NCBI GenBank assembly: GCA_030710605.1
Contig: CP092879.1
Span: 19,130,702-19,194,701 of the forward strand
Direction of reading: 5' to 3'
DNA: 64,000 nt
From: Cordylochernes scorpioides
Lineage: Eukaryota > Arthropoda > Arachnida > Pseudoscorpiones > Chernetidae
The notes beneath the pieces were generated by a model. That model did not search any database and was not told where the DNA came from. It saw nothing but the letters and a program-made list of their open reading frames with translations. The position numbers and the translations under genes are program-made. Of the stretch, positions 28,001 through 43,000 are shown one piece after another. Position 1 is the first letter of the stretch; each line of letters begins with the position of its first letter.

Positions 28001-31000
28001 ATGGTAGGTGCTCCCGTGTAGGTACGTCAGGATATTTCTCTAGGTTCACTGACACGAACCTAATACTTTAGGTGATCCCGTATAGATACATCAGGATATT
28101 TCTCCAGTGTTCACTGACATGTGCAGTGTATGGTAGGTGCTCCCGTGTAGGTACGTTAGATTATTTCTCTAGGTTCACTGACACGAATCTTATACTTTAG
28201 GTGATCCCGTATAGATACATCAGGATATTTCTCCAGTGTTCACCGACATGTGCTGTGTATGGTAGGTGCTCCCGTGTAGGTACGTTAGATTATTTCTCTA
28301 GGTTCACTGACACGAATCTTATACTTTAGGTGATCCCGTATAGATATATCAGGATATTTCTCCAGTGTTCACTGACATGTGCTGTGTATGGTAGGTGCTC
28401 CCGTGTAGGTACGTTAGAATATTTCTCTAGGTTCACTGACACGAACCTTATACTTTAGGTGATCCCGTATAGATACATCAGGATATTTCTCCAGTGTTCA
28501 CTGACATGTGCAGTGTATGGTAGGTGCTCTCGTGTAGGTACGTCAGAATATTTCTCTAGGTTCACTGACACGAACCTTATACTTTAGGTGATCCCGTATA
28601 GATATATCAGGATATTTCTCCAGTGTTCACTGACATGTGCAGTGTATGGTAGGTGCTCCCGTGTAGGTACGTTAGAATATTTCTCTAGGTTCACTGACAC
28701 GAACCTAATACTTTAGGTGATCCCGTGTAGATACATCAGGATATTTCTCCAGTGTTCACTGACATGTGCAGTGTATGGTAGGTGCTCCCGTGTAGGTACG
28801 TCAGAAAATTTCTCTAGGTTCACTGACACGGACCTTATACTTTATGTGATCCCGTGTAGATACATCAGGATATTTCTCCAGTATTCCTGACATGTGCAGT
28901 GTATGGTGGGTGCTCCCGTGTAGGTACGTTAGAATATTTCTCTAGGTTCACTGACCTTATACTTTAGGTGATCCCGTGTAGATACATCAGGATATTTCTC
29001 CAGTGTCCACTGACATGTGCAGTGTATGGTAGGTGCTCCCGTGTAGGTACGTTAGATTATTTCTCTAGGTTCACTGACACGAACCTTATACTTTAGGTGA
29101 TCCCGTGTAGATACATCAGGATATTTCTTCAGTGTTCACTGACATGTGCAGTGTATGGTAGGTGCTCCCGTGTAGGTACGTTAGAATATTTCTCTAGGTT
29201 CACTGACACGAGCCTTATACTTTAGGTGATCCCGTATAGATACATCAGGATATTTCTCCAGTGTTCACTGACATGTGCTGTGTATGGTAGGTGCTCCCGT
29301 GTAGGTACGTCAGGATATTTCTCTAGGTTCACTGACACGAACCTAATACTTTAGGTGATCCCGTATAGATACATCAGGATATTTCTCCAGTGTTCACTGA
29401 CATGTGCAGTGTATGGTAGGTGCTCCCGTGTAGGTACGTTAGATTATTTCTCTAGGTTCACTGACACGAATCTTATACTTTAGGTGATCCCGTATAGATA
29501 CATCAGGATATTTCTCCAGTGTTCACCGACATGTGCTGTGTATGGTAGGTGCTCCCGTGTAGGTACGTTAGATTATTTCTCTAGGTTCACTGACACGAAT
29601 CTTATACTTTAGGTGATCCCGTATAGATATATCAGGATATTTCTCCAGTGTTCACTGACATGTGCTGTGTATGGTAGGTGCTCCCGTGTAGGTACGTTAG
29701 AATATTTCTCTAGGTTCACTGACACGAACCTTATACTTTAGGTGATCCCGTATAGATACATCAGGATATTTCTCCAGTGTTCACTGACATGTGCAGTGTA
29801 TGGTAGGTGCTCTCGTGTAGGTACGTCAGAATATTTCTCTAGGTTCACTGACACGAACCTTATACTTTAGGTGATCCCGTATAGATATATCAGGATATTT
29901 CTCCAGTGTTCACTGACATGTGCAGTGTATGGTAGGTGCTCCCGTGTAGGTACGTTAGAATATTTCTCTAGGTTCACTGACACGAACCTAATACTTTAGG
30001 TGATCCCGTGTAGATACATCAGGATATTTCTCCAGTGTTCACTGACATGTGCAGTGTATGGTAGGTGCTCCCGTGTAGGTACGTCAGAAAATTTCTCTAG
30101 GTTCACTGACACGGACCTTATACTTTATGTGATCCCGTGTAGATACATCAGGATATTTCTCCAGTATTCCTGACATGTGCAGTGTATGGTGGGTGCTCCC
30201 GTGTAGGTACGTTAGAATATTTCTCTAGGTTCACTGACCTTATACTTTAGGTGATCCCGTGTAGATACATCAGGATATTTCTCCAGTGTCCACTGACATG
30301 TGCAGTGTATGGTAGGTGCTCCCGTGTAGGTACGTTAGATTATTTCTCTAGGTTCACTGACACGAACCTTATACTTTAGGTGATCCCGTGTAGATACATC
30401 AGGATATTTCTCCAGTGTCCACTGACATGTGCAGTGTATGGTAGGTGCTCCCGTGTAGGTACGTCAGAATATTTCTCTAGGTTCACTGACACGGACCTTA
30501 TACTTTAGGTGATCCCGTGTAGATACATCAGGATATTTCTCCAGTGTCCACTGACATGTGCAGTGTATGGTAGGTGCTCCCGTGTAGGTACGTCAGAATA
30601 TTTCTCTAGGTTCACTGACACGGACCTTATACTTTAGGTGATCCCGTGTAGATACCTCAGGATATTTCTTCAGTGTTCACTGACATGTGCAGTGTATGGT
30701 GGGTGCTCCCGTGTAAGTACGTTAGATTATTTCTCTAGGTTCACTGACACGGACCTTATACTTTAGGTGATCCCGTGTAGATACATCAGGATATTTCTCC
30801 AGTGTCCACTGACATGTGCAGTGTATGGTAGGTGCTCCCGTGTAGGTACGTCAGAATATTTCTCTAGGTTCACTGACACGGACCTTATACTTTAGGTGAT
30901 CCCGTGTAGATACCTCAGGATATTTCTTCAGTGTTCACTGACATGTGCTGTGTATGGTAGTTTCACGTAAATTCAATAATTGGTTATTAATATTATTCGC

Positions 31001-34000
31001 ACAATTTTATTTACCCCCACATTGTTTAATCATTTAAGCGAAAACTTCAACATATTTTCAATTTTAACAATATTCTCAGTTGTGTTCAAGAGATTTACAC
31101 CGATATAGATCTATTTTTGTTTTGAATTTTAAAATGTAAAACTATTATATTTTATGATACTCCATTATATTACATGTTGCTAGGATTTATCTTCGATTTT
31201 AAAGAACTTTTCTTGAAAATGTAAATAGATTCATTTTTCAAAATAAATTCGGTGATAGAGGGCTCTCTCTAACACCCCATTCTTACTGCCTTACCACGGA
31301 TTGTTGTAAACTGGGGCTTGCTCTTTTCAAACTAGATGTGTCATTGTTGTTAGAGTAGAAAATGATGGTTCTTAAGGGTTCTTTTATCTCCTTTTGTCTG
31401 AATATAAAAGTATTATTTGAGGATATTCTTTTCTGAACAAGAACACCTTGTTGAGTTTTCCTCCATTAAGGAAACAAACAGAAATTACTGCGGATGCGCT
31501 TTCCTGTTGTGGAGTCAAGAAAGATTCACCTTTAGGTTGTTCCTTTAGATTATGTAAAATAAAATAAATATATTAAACTGTGTGATTCATGTTTAGGATG
31601 TACTTTCCTCTTGTGGAAACAAGGTGGATTGATCCTGAAGATTCCAGTTATGGATCAAGGCATACTGAGAATTACCATTCCGTTGTGGAGACAAGAAAGA
31701 TTTACTTTTAGGATGTATTTTCCTCTTGTGGAAACAAGATGGATTTATCCTGAGAATTCCAGTTATGGATCAAGACTACCCTGAAAATTCTCATTCCGTT
31801 GTGGAGACCCAGAATGTACTTGTCAATGTGGAGACAATAAAGTTGCGCCATGAGATGCCGACTTAATGCCAAACCAGACGTATCCCTTCATGAGTCAGCA
31901 ATTTATTCTTTCGATTGCTCTCTATGCAAGCAAAATATTATAAAAACGTCAATCTCACTCATTTGCTATTGTTCTAGCTATTGGTAAAATATAGCTTACC
32001 CATTCCTGTGTGTGTTCTGTTATAAACAACAACCGTTTTATATGGAAAGCGCTCTTAAACTCTTTAAATATAAAATAATATAGTTCGAGATTAAGAAGGC
32101 CTACCAGTCATGAAACTGATTCACCTGAAATCAATAATTTAGTATAAGCCACAAAAAGAAGTAGCGAATATAATGTGTGATGGTAAAAGAGGGATTTTGA
32201 AAGTGGTTGGTTACTGTGTTGGAGTTGGGATGAGAACATACAAATATTATGGCTGTTTTCACCTATTCCTATGACTGTATTATATAGAATAAATAATTGG
32301 CCACGAACAAAAATACTTTTCTCGAAACTTATACACGAACGCGTGCCAATAATCTTTTTTTTTTTTTTTCAATAGTGTTACGAGTACTCTAGTCGAACAA
32401 GGATTTCGTCCACTTTTTAATATAGATTAGAAATTGCAACGAAGGATTTTTTTCATAGAATTTTAACTCAAACTTCAAATAACAGCTACCAAATATTTAC
32501 AATTCAAGTATTATCCAACTGCGCTCTCAGGCGAACAACTATTTTAAGTAGTGAAAATTGGAAACTATAATAGACGCGTATGATTCTTTTAAAAATAAAA
32601 CCATTTATACTCCCCTCACTGCAATGGATAAATTGTTTTATTTTTAAAATAATCATACGCGTCTATAATAGTTTCGAATTTTCATAACAGATGGCGCGCT
32701 AATGTATCATAATTTTAAGTAGTATTCACGATTTAAAAAGGACAGAAATCTGCACAAATTGATCGAAGAAAACTCGCGATTCAATTTATGGTGGCTTGGA
32801 GGAAGAGACATATCTAAAAACCAATTATTGGATTCATTATAAGAGAAGATGTATGCCTTAAATAAACACCAGCAAAATTCAGATAAAGGATCCTCAGAAA
32901 GGAACAGAAGCAGTATCGGCTCGAGACTTACGCTTACATGTTGGTAATGACAATAACGGAATGGAAGGGCAAAGGGTCAAAGGCGAGGAAACATGGGTCA
33001 ACTACGGCTATGACCCTGAAGCCAAGCGTCAATCCACTAAACGGCTATATCAGGGTGAGCCTAGCCCCGAAAAATCAAATTGTTCAAATCTCAAGACAAG
33101 GTAATTCTGGTCGTTTTTCGGAGAGTAAGGGCATTCATTATTCACCACGAGTTATCGCACGCAACAATGGTTAGGAAGATAGTTTATTCGAACATTCTAA
33201 GACGCTTAATAGAATCAATTCGGTAAAAAGATCAGAAAATTTACAAATGGCAATTGGATCTTACGCCATTACAATGTCCGCTCACGAGTGACGCATTTGA
33301 TTCTGGCTGTTTAAGCTAAAATCAGAAATTAAATCTCAACGACCCTATATTTCTTAAATATGGGACACGGTGAATTCTTCCTATTTTCTATTATTCTCTA
33401 AACTCAATCAGCTCTAAAAGAAAGGCGCTTTGACACAAGGGACTACATTGAAAATCGCCAATGCACTATTAGGAACATTTTAAACCAAAGAATCACAAGT
33501 GCGTGCGAATGTAGTGGATCAAGAATGGTACTGATGTGTAGCCAGTTCGTTATTCTATATGCTACAGTATTTTTTGTTGGAAAAACGGCAAAAAAAATAC
33601 CGTAAATGCCTTGATCTCGGAACCATATTGGACACACCTCGTAGAATGCTCTATCGAGAACATGACAAGACGTTCGTCTGTAACATTGAACTTCTGCCGA
33701 GACATCTGGTGGCTATCAGCCGACACCGGAAGTAACCATAGCCACTTCCGTTTCCTCTAACCCCTTTCCCGTGACCCATGACCCGAGATATGTCTTGAAT
33801 TCTATTAATAAAGAGCCCGCCGCCACAGTAGAAAGTTGTCGTCTGGTCTCCCGAATGAGTCATCTTGAGAATCTGCGACTCTGTGTGACACCATTTTGGT
33901 ATTTTACAACGACGCCCTCTCTTTCTATACAACCTATACTTCAAATTTAACGATCTGCAAATGTGTGTAATGAAAATAATTAAGTTCTTAAAATTATAAA

Positions 34001-37000
34001 GATATTTCGGCCAGTAATTTTTTTTATTATCTCGACGTTTCAATAAAAATCTTTTAACCTCGTCATGAGCAAAGATTTACTGGCCGAAGTATCTTTAATT
34101 TTAAGAACTATGAATGCCGGCCAGGCAACCTCCATTTTCTTTTTTTTTATAATTAATTTAATCATTTTGAAATGATTGTGTTTAATTAAAACTTAATGAA
34201 TGAAATAAAAGCTTCAATCCGCTAAATTTATATTAATATTTTAAAGTCATAGTTTCTTTTTGGGTCAAATTCTTTTAATGGATAAACTTTCTATAGAGGA
34301 TCAAAATGCTTTTAGACCACATGCTCCAAGTATAATTAGATCATTTTTAAATGCAAAAATGGATGAATCATTTCTAAAAACAAATGAAACATTCCAAAGC
34401 TTTTTTCCGTTTGGAATTCCAACATTTTTTTTTCGTTCCAATTTTTATAATACCCAGTTCACAACGAACCATGGAAATTTTAAGGGATTTTTATCAAAAA
34501 TTGGAGGACTCGAGACACCTACTGCTGGAATGCCCACTCTTCTTTATCGCTAGAAAACAGACAGTAAACAATGTTGTAAATCTATATCAATTTGTAAATA
34601 CTAGAGAAAATGATCACAGATATAACTATTTTTATAAATATATTTATGATTATCTTTCTAACCTGAAAGATCAAGGTTCCTAATATATATTATTGTTTCT
34701 CTTTTTTTATTTTTAATTTTTTTTTTCTTGTATAATATGTTTATAACTATTATATAAAAGGGCGTACCTGGATCTGTAAAGAAAAAAAATTTTTTTTTTC
34801 TTAAAATATTTCGAGAGATTGCTCCCTCTTTATCAATTTATTGCACAGTGAATTTAATTTACAAATTATTGTACATCATATGAAAACAAATTGATGTAAT
34901 ATGTTTATAACTGTTTCTGTTTAAAAATGTAAATCGACGCAATTATCCCTAGCCGGGATATGGCGTTTTGTGTGTGTTGAAATAAAATAACAAACAAACA
35001 AATATATTATTTTCGGTCCATATTTTGATTGTATGGCTATTATAAACTGTGGCAAGATACAGATTGGAGTGTTAAACAGTTAAACCTGTCTATAGCGCCC
35101 CCCCCCCCCCCCTAAATAGCGCCTCCCTCTCTATAGCGCCCGATTTTAAATACGTAGTACGATGCGATTTACATTAAAAGTGACCTGTCTATAGCACCCC
35201 CTCTCTATAGCACCCTATTTTGGTGAGTCCCAAGAGGGGACACTATAGACAGGTTTAACTGTATATTTTTTCATCGCCAGTAAGAAAAGTAGAAGTTTAT
35301 ATATAAAAGAAACATTTGTGTTTAAATGATTCTATTTCCTATAAATATATGGCGCGTAATTGCTTTGTATCAATTTATGTCGAACTGGCTTTTTTCTTAT
35401 CGTTTGCGGAAGAGCATTGCTCGATGCAAATATCCATATGTAATTCTACTGTTCTATAAGCTTATGTTCATAGTTTGCTTGAACCCCATTTCTGAGATTC
35501 CACCCTTCATTGTAGCATATATAAGCAGAATCGTCCAATACAGTATTAGAACTCTAAGAAGCGGTCTGGTAGATTAAATCGGCGAAATCGCTGGGAGGGT
35601 TCACCTACTGATGAGCCAAGCCCTCACAATATTCTTTCATCGCCAGTAAAGACAGTAGAAATTTGTTTTGTGTATAAAAGAAACATTCGTGATTAATTTA
35701 TTCATATATATAGAAAGAGAAAAATTGTAATATATATATATATATATATATATAAATGAATGTTTGTATGTTTGTCTGTTGGTCTGTTTGTTTGTATGTC
35801 TGGTATACAAATTCGCAGTAGTTCACTAATTCAAACCAAAATTTCCATACATAGGTAAAAAAAATACGGGGAAGACGATAGGCTATTTTAAAAAATATAT
35901 AAATCAATTATTAAAACTATATATTTTTAGTCAGAAAATGATGATGACGATATTGCTGTATCATGTTTTATATCGGGAAAAATTCCAAAATGCAGAGACC
36001 ACGGGAGAAACCAGTTCATTATTTTGTACCCAGGAACAAAATTCTAACAGAAAAACATTCATTCGAGCAGAAACAAAAGCCAGATCATCTTTCTATAAAA
36101 ATATCGCTTCTCAGACACAAAGTTTGGAGCGGGACGTTTCACAAGAGTGACATCCACGGCGCCAATTTATAATTGTAACGAATAGTATTTGAAGTTTTTG
36201 AAATAGTGGTTGAAATAATTTGAAAAGAGAAATGTATGCAAATATATATTTAACAAAGAAGCATGCTTAATCTGATTAAATTGGAAGAAAAAATCTACTT
36301 CTCAGATTACTTTCTTCTTTTTGATTGAAAAATATCTGGTTCGTCACCCTAGTTGTTGTTTTTTTTTTCGACAAGCTCATGACGTGTCAAAGCCGATTTA
36401 TATGTTTGGTTCCGTTGTTAAATCTTGCTGTTAAACATTTAAATATATTGATATATTCACAATATCAAAAATAATAATATGAACATATCTTATTCATTAT
36501 ATTTCTCTTTTATTCTTCTTCATTATTTTAGTTATATATCTATATATATAAAAATCAATGTTTGTATGTTTGTTTGTATGTCCGGTATACAAATTCGCAG
36601 TAGTTCACTAATTCAAACCAAAATTTCCATACATAGGTAAAAGAAATACGGGGAAGACGATAGGCTATTTAAAAAATATATAAATCAATTATTAAAACTA
36701 TATATTTTTAGTCAGAAAATGATGATGACGATATTGCTGTATCATGTTTGATTATCAGATACAAAATTATATCGGGAAAAATATTCCAAAAAGCAGAGAC
36801 CACGGGTGAAACCAGTTCATTATTTTGTACGCAGGAACAAAATCCTAACAGAAAAACATTCATTCGAGCAGAAAACAAAAGCCAGATCATCTTTCTATAA
36901 AAATATCGCTTCTCAGACACAAAGTTTGGAGCGGGACGTTTCACAAGAGTGACATCCACGGTGCCAATTTATAATTGTAACGAATAGTATTTGAATAAAA

Positions 37001-40000
37001 ACATTTAATCGGGTAAAACCCGGGCGTTGCCCGGGTCATTCGGCTAGTATATTATAAAAATGATTTTCTGTTGAATTTGGAATATTATTGAAATATATAT
37101 GTGACATTGCAGAATCGAATTATTACTTGATGATTGTTTTGAGGCTGATGAATATTATTGCAGTCGTGCTAATAATTAATAATAACATTTTGAATCACAA
37201 TTTGCTAATAATCGTTCATTTTATAAAATATTTCTACTCATTCAAATATATACATGTATATTTAAGAGACAAGGGTCGCCTCTCCCGTCAAAATAGACGT
37301 CTAAAACCAGACGCCATCTATATATAGATCGCCATAGATCAATTTCCTGAGATCCCGTGTGGATCTCATGGAATAAAGTCCGCCTTAGACTGACGAGTGC
37401 CATTAGCCCGAAACCATGGTCTCTAGGTGGACGCTTTTCAGTTTGCCAAAGCTGGTGTTGTGGCTTTGTCACCGACCCGAGGCCGCTGGTTGCGGCGACG
37501 GTCAATAGATGGCGTCTGGCTTTAGACTTCTATTTTGACGGGAGAGGCGACCCTTGTCTCTTTAGATCAATTTCCTCCCGGCAAAATTTCTATATATATA
37601 TATTGTTTTGAAAATAGAGCAATCCATACTTAATTCATTGGATAATAAAAGGCATATATTGGATTTCCAATATTGGCAAAATAAATATTTTATTAAATCC
37701 AATATATGCCTTTTATTATCTAATATATATATCCTCTCTAGTTTCTTGTATTCGCTTATTAGCCTGTTGAAGGACGTCATAATCCGAAATCTCGCAGACT
37801 TTTAAATAAATAAACACGTCGCGTCTACCTTTGGTCTATTCCAACAATGGTATCCTGCGATCCCTTTTTTTATAAAATAAAGTCTGTATTAAATATTTAC
37901 TGAAAGATTAATAGTGAATAATTCTACGATAATAGATAATTCTTGGTTTGGGCAAACAGTTATATATTCAGGCATACCTATTAGTATATTTACACCCATT
38001 GACCAAACTTGTAGGAAGTTGTAGCTTTTAGCATGTATATCAGGGGATTCAAATAATAACTCTGCAAGATATTTGATACACAGTGACCTTTATTGAAGAC
38101 ACACGAGATAACCAAGTGTGAACAAAATTGCCTCTGTCTCCTTAAAAAAAAAAAAAAAACAGACAACCAGCGATATAAGACTTTCCACTTCCTTAAATTT
38201 CGTCCAAGAGTGTAAAATGTTCATCTTACATCAAGCTGACGGCTATCTAAATCGCAACACTTTAGTTCGTTGATAGGGCTATTGTTCTAGTTTGATGTGT
38301 CAAGGGTGTAAGAGTACAATGTCAACTTTAATTTAAAATTATTTTTGAAACTTACTGTTGATTATAATCAATAGGAAAGAGTTTTCAGAAAATAATTATG
38401 TCTTTAAAAGCTGATATTCATCCTCCAGTAAAAAAGACGGAAAGTTATATAGAGAGAGTAGAGTATGTATAGATATAGATTTTATTTAGATATGTATTAT
38501 ACATAACATACTGTATATATGCAAAAAAATAGCTTATATATATGTATAGATAAATATGGGAAATATACTGGATATAAATTGTTAATCGGCTAGTATTTCT
38601 AGGGGCAACACGCCTCTCTTTGTCAGGGCTTTTCTTTGATTTAAACTAAATCACGTGGATATGTGATCCACTCACGCTATACAAGACCAAAGCGAGAAAC
38701 CATTTAAAGAAAATATATATATCTGTACATACATGACTACTTGAAATTGTATCCATTATTCCTGTAGAAGGGCAGCTTACGCCCGAAAGCTCGAATTGAT
38801 TTTCAAATAAAGAAACTTATCCTTTTTGAATCTATTCGTTATTATACTGTATATATGTTTGGAAAGAGTACGGAAGGATAGATTAATATATGCCAAAAAA
38901 GGCCCATCCTTTTCCCTTTTAATATATGAAACGAAAGCACATAAGTTAAATGCATCAATGAATATTTTATTCATCTCTGCGGTAGGTTTTTTCACGTATC
39001 TGAAAACCTGTGCGTGTTTTGTTCAAAAACAATCAAAAGATGCCTTTTTGATGCATTTACAAAATTTAGTACATTTTTGTAAAATATTCTTTTGTTCGCA
39101 TACTAGTAAAATGTTAATAAAAACATTTAAATGACAATAGAATTTTTAAAACGGTTTCAGAAAGTTGAATAGTAGAAAAAAACTCAATATGCTCAAAATC
39201 AAATTGAATTAAAATAGTTTCATATTACACTTTATATTTAATAAAATGATAAATGATAAAAATATATTTACAGTTTAAAAGATTTTAAACCGTTTTTGAA
39301 ATCAAATATCAGTATTTTTAAATCTGCCTTTTAAAAATAATAGTAAAAGGCCTCGAAAATAAGTTTCACAAAGAAAATCGAAGAAACGGAGCTGACACAC
39401 AAAAATTAAAGTGATTTATTTTATTATAAATTCCAATGACAATCTTTGGTCTGGAATAATCGATTGCAATTTGACCTGTGCCTCAGTCACTTAAAAGAGT
39501 GTAGAGTCCAAATTTGTGTCTTGACCATAAAAACAAAAATGTTGCATCACCGATGTGCTGTTCTAGGTAGGCTACACGGATAGAGCACATGTGATAGTAG
39601 AATATAGAACGGATGCTGATGCCCGGGATGGCCTAGAATAAGTTCCAACAGCTGAGAAACCTAGAAAAGAGAATGGTTGCGTTCTGGTGCAGATGTGGAT
39701 ATGAAATGTGAACTTAGGGTTACACAGCTGATGGAGTCGTTTTCTTTTTCTCAGTTGTTGTTGTTGTCGTGTCCAATGAAGAGGCTCAGATGTCTCCATG
39801 CATCTCTATCACAGCAGTCGCAATGTCCTCTATCTTGGGTTTGTAAATCTGCTGCTCTGGGTCCATGTCAGTTTTCTGCAAGGCTGCAGCCGTTTCTGGG
39901 CATGAGAATATGTGGGTAGGTGTTAGTTCCACACCAGGACAGTTGTTGCATGTCCTGTAGGTTCTTGCGTCATCTGGATGTCATTCCTTTGTGGTGTTTC

Positions 40001-43000
40001 CTTCTGAGTCTGAGTCGAGGGAAGGGGGGAGGGGGAGAAGTCCGACCACACCTCCCCCTGAACCCTTGAAATATTCGACCAAATTCAGAGAGAGAGAGAG
40101 AAATTTTTCGAATTCAACACAATTTTTATTATGTCAATTAAATGTGCTTTAAATCTATTTTAGAAAGATGCACATCGAAGATCCCACAATCGATTACTCT
40201 GGCATTTGATGTACAAATGGTCGAACAGATGCAGAGCTTTAGTTACTTAGGACAGCTCATTACACATGGCTGGTATTGCAGGAGGTAAATACAATCCCAA
40301 GTCTCAATGGCAAAAGCTGCCTTCAGAAATAAGCGAATGCTACTGACTCAAAACATTTTGGATTTCAGCTGGGCAAACGACTTATAAACATTAATGCGGA
40401 GAATGACTTTATATGGAAGCAAAATATGGACGTTGTAAGCTAGGAACGTCAGATTCTGAAGGTTTTTTGAGATGTGACTTGGGGAAACGTTTGCTGGGAA
40501 CACCATGGACTGCAAATGTCGCGAATAACAAGAGGTTATGGCTAGCAGTGACATTAAAATACTGAAATAATGCAACAGGATTCTGAAGATGAGTTTCTTT
40601 TCATTTTTATTGCATTCTCAAGCTTTAGGGAATTTCCGCCCTTCTACATGAGTACAAAATGTATAATAACGAAACGCCGTTGAATCAGAAATTGAATTGG
40701 AGAGGACAGGCTAAATGCTAAAACATGATTACCTACTAAATGATTGGTTGAAGGGCGTAGTGAAGACACACACACACCAAATTAAGAGGACATCTTCGCA
40801 CTACATTTAGGGATCAAGTGGAGAAACCAAGACCAAGTCTTACCACCAGTTGAAAACTATGGCAATGAACCAATCCCCTTGGAGTAGAAGCCTGATTAAA
40901 TTGGCATATCAGTCTTTGGAATAATTCGTATAAATTAAAAATAAAAACTAAATCTACCAGGCTATGCCAAAAATTCGTTCCCAAAGCGGAAACCCAATAT
41001 AAAATTAAATTATTAAAATATATACTAATATAAATAAAGTTTAAATAACGTTTTTTTCTGAATAAAAAACAAAAATTTCAAATACTTTCCTAGGTCTGAA
41101 TATTGGAATATTGGTATAGAAGTCTGGATATTGGCAAATTTACAATCTATATATATAAAATTGAATGTCTGTCTGTCTGTCTGTTTGTCTGTACTCTATA
41201 GATTCAAAAACCATACATCCAATCGCCGTGAAATTTTGGGATATTATTAGGTATATCACCGGGAAGGTTTTTGAAAAATAATTTCATTAATATATTGAAT
41301 ATCCTTAGAGTTATTTGCAGATTTGTAGATTTAACTCGCAAGCAGCGCCCCCATTGTGACGATGATAACAAGTTTTCTTATCACTAAGTTTGTTATCTTA
41401 AATATTATTTATCAAAAGTAAGATTATCTCAGGATGACACGGCAATTTATTTGAGACAAGAATAATGATACAATTCCAAGGCGAAGATACTATTCCTTTA
41501 ACTTCCAATTACCGAGGGAACCAATTAATATTGAATTTATTCAACTTATCGAGTATTTTTCAAGGGACCGGGAAAAAATGTTCACTAGATAAAACTATGG
41601 AAAGACAAAATTCAGGATGACACGGCACACAGGGACCGGGAAAAAATGTTCGCTTTATCGAGAGATTCAAATTTACGAGTTTCAAATTATCAAAATATAT
41701 CTTTTTTTTTTTAAGTTTTTAGAGAATTGTTTCAACAAATGTTCGCTAGACAAACCTTTACTCGGATAAAACCTCGGGCGAAGCCGGGTACATCCGCTAG
41801 TTTCCTTATATCCCAATCAACATGCGCGGGATATCTGCGCCATTTTCATCATTTACATAACTCGGTGAGCTAACTTTACCCTGAAATTTTCATATTTTAC
41901 CCAGTAATATTGGTGTTGCAAATTCAGAATCTCGCAGTGTATTTATTACATCCTTTGTATTTACTCTCTAGATAGTTTTAAATTGTTGTCTCCCTATACT
42001 GATAATATACTTTAGCTTTTATGTTTATAAATTCGAACAGAAACTCCTTGCGATTATATGAAAGAGAAAAATTCGAGGACAGTTGAAACAAAGTCCTTTA
42101 TGTGTCTCCTTCTTTGTAGCTTAGAATTTTTATTATTTTTAATTTGACATATCGGACGCGATATCCCAGCTTGGGATACTTGCGCCTAAATACATTTTAG
42201 CAGCTTATATAAAATTAATTTTATATACAGTTCAATAAACAAGACTAAAAACAAAATTACGAGGGCCATCCAATAAATAAGTTTCCCTATTTTTTAACAA
42301 ATAAACAACATTATTTACAATTATGCAGTTATTTTATTTTCATTATACAACTCATAGACTACTTCTCTAAATAAACACCATTTCTGTCCAAACATTTTTT
42401 GGTACCGTTGTAGCAATTTTTGATACCACTGTTGTACCAAGCCGTGTCCTGTCTTCGTAGCCAGTGGTTCACATCCGCCGTCATCATTCGCAAAGTGCTT
42501 GCCTCCAAGGTGCAACTTGAGTGCTGGAAAAGGATGGAAGTCGCTTGGGGCAAGATCCGGAGAATAAGGTGGATGTGTGAAAAATTTCGATTTGAAGTTT
42601 TCCAGCAACGTTTGGGTCGTTCGAGCAGCGTGAGGGCGAGCATTGTCATGGACGAGTAACACTTTCCGAGACAAAAGTCCAGAACGTTTCCGTTTTATTG
42701 CAGCTCTGAGTTTAGTGAGGACTTCGCAGTACCTCGCAGCGTTAACCGTAGTGTTTGGGGGCAGGTAGTCCACCAATAAAACACCCTTACAGTCCCAAAA
42801 CGATAGCCATAACTTTGCCTGCAGAGATTGTGACCTTCGCCTTTTTTGGTGCACTTTCCTCAGGCTTCTTCCACACCATGCTTTGTCGTTTTGTTTCTGG
42901 AGTTGAATGATGCACCCAGCTTTCATCTCCAGTGACAATACTTGAGCTCCATCTCTTCGATGCATTTTCAGGAAAGCTCGGGGTGCCTCCATCCGTTGTT

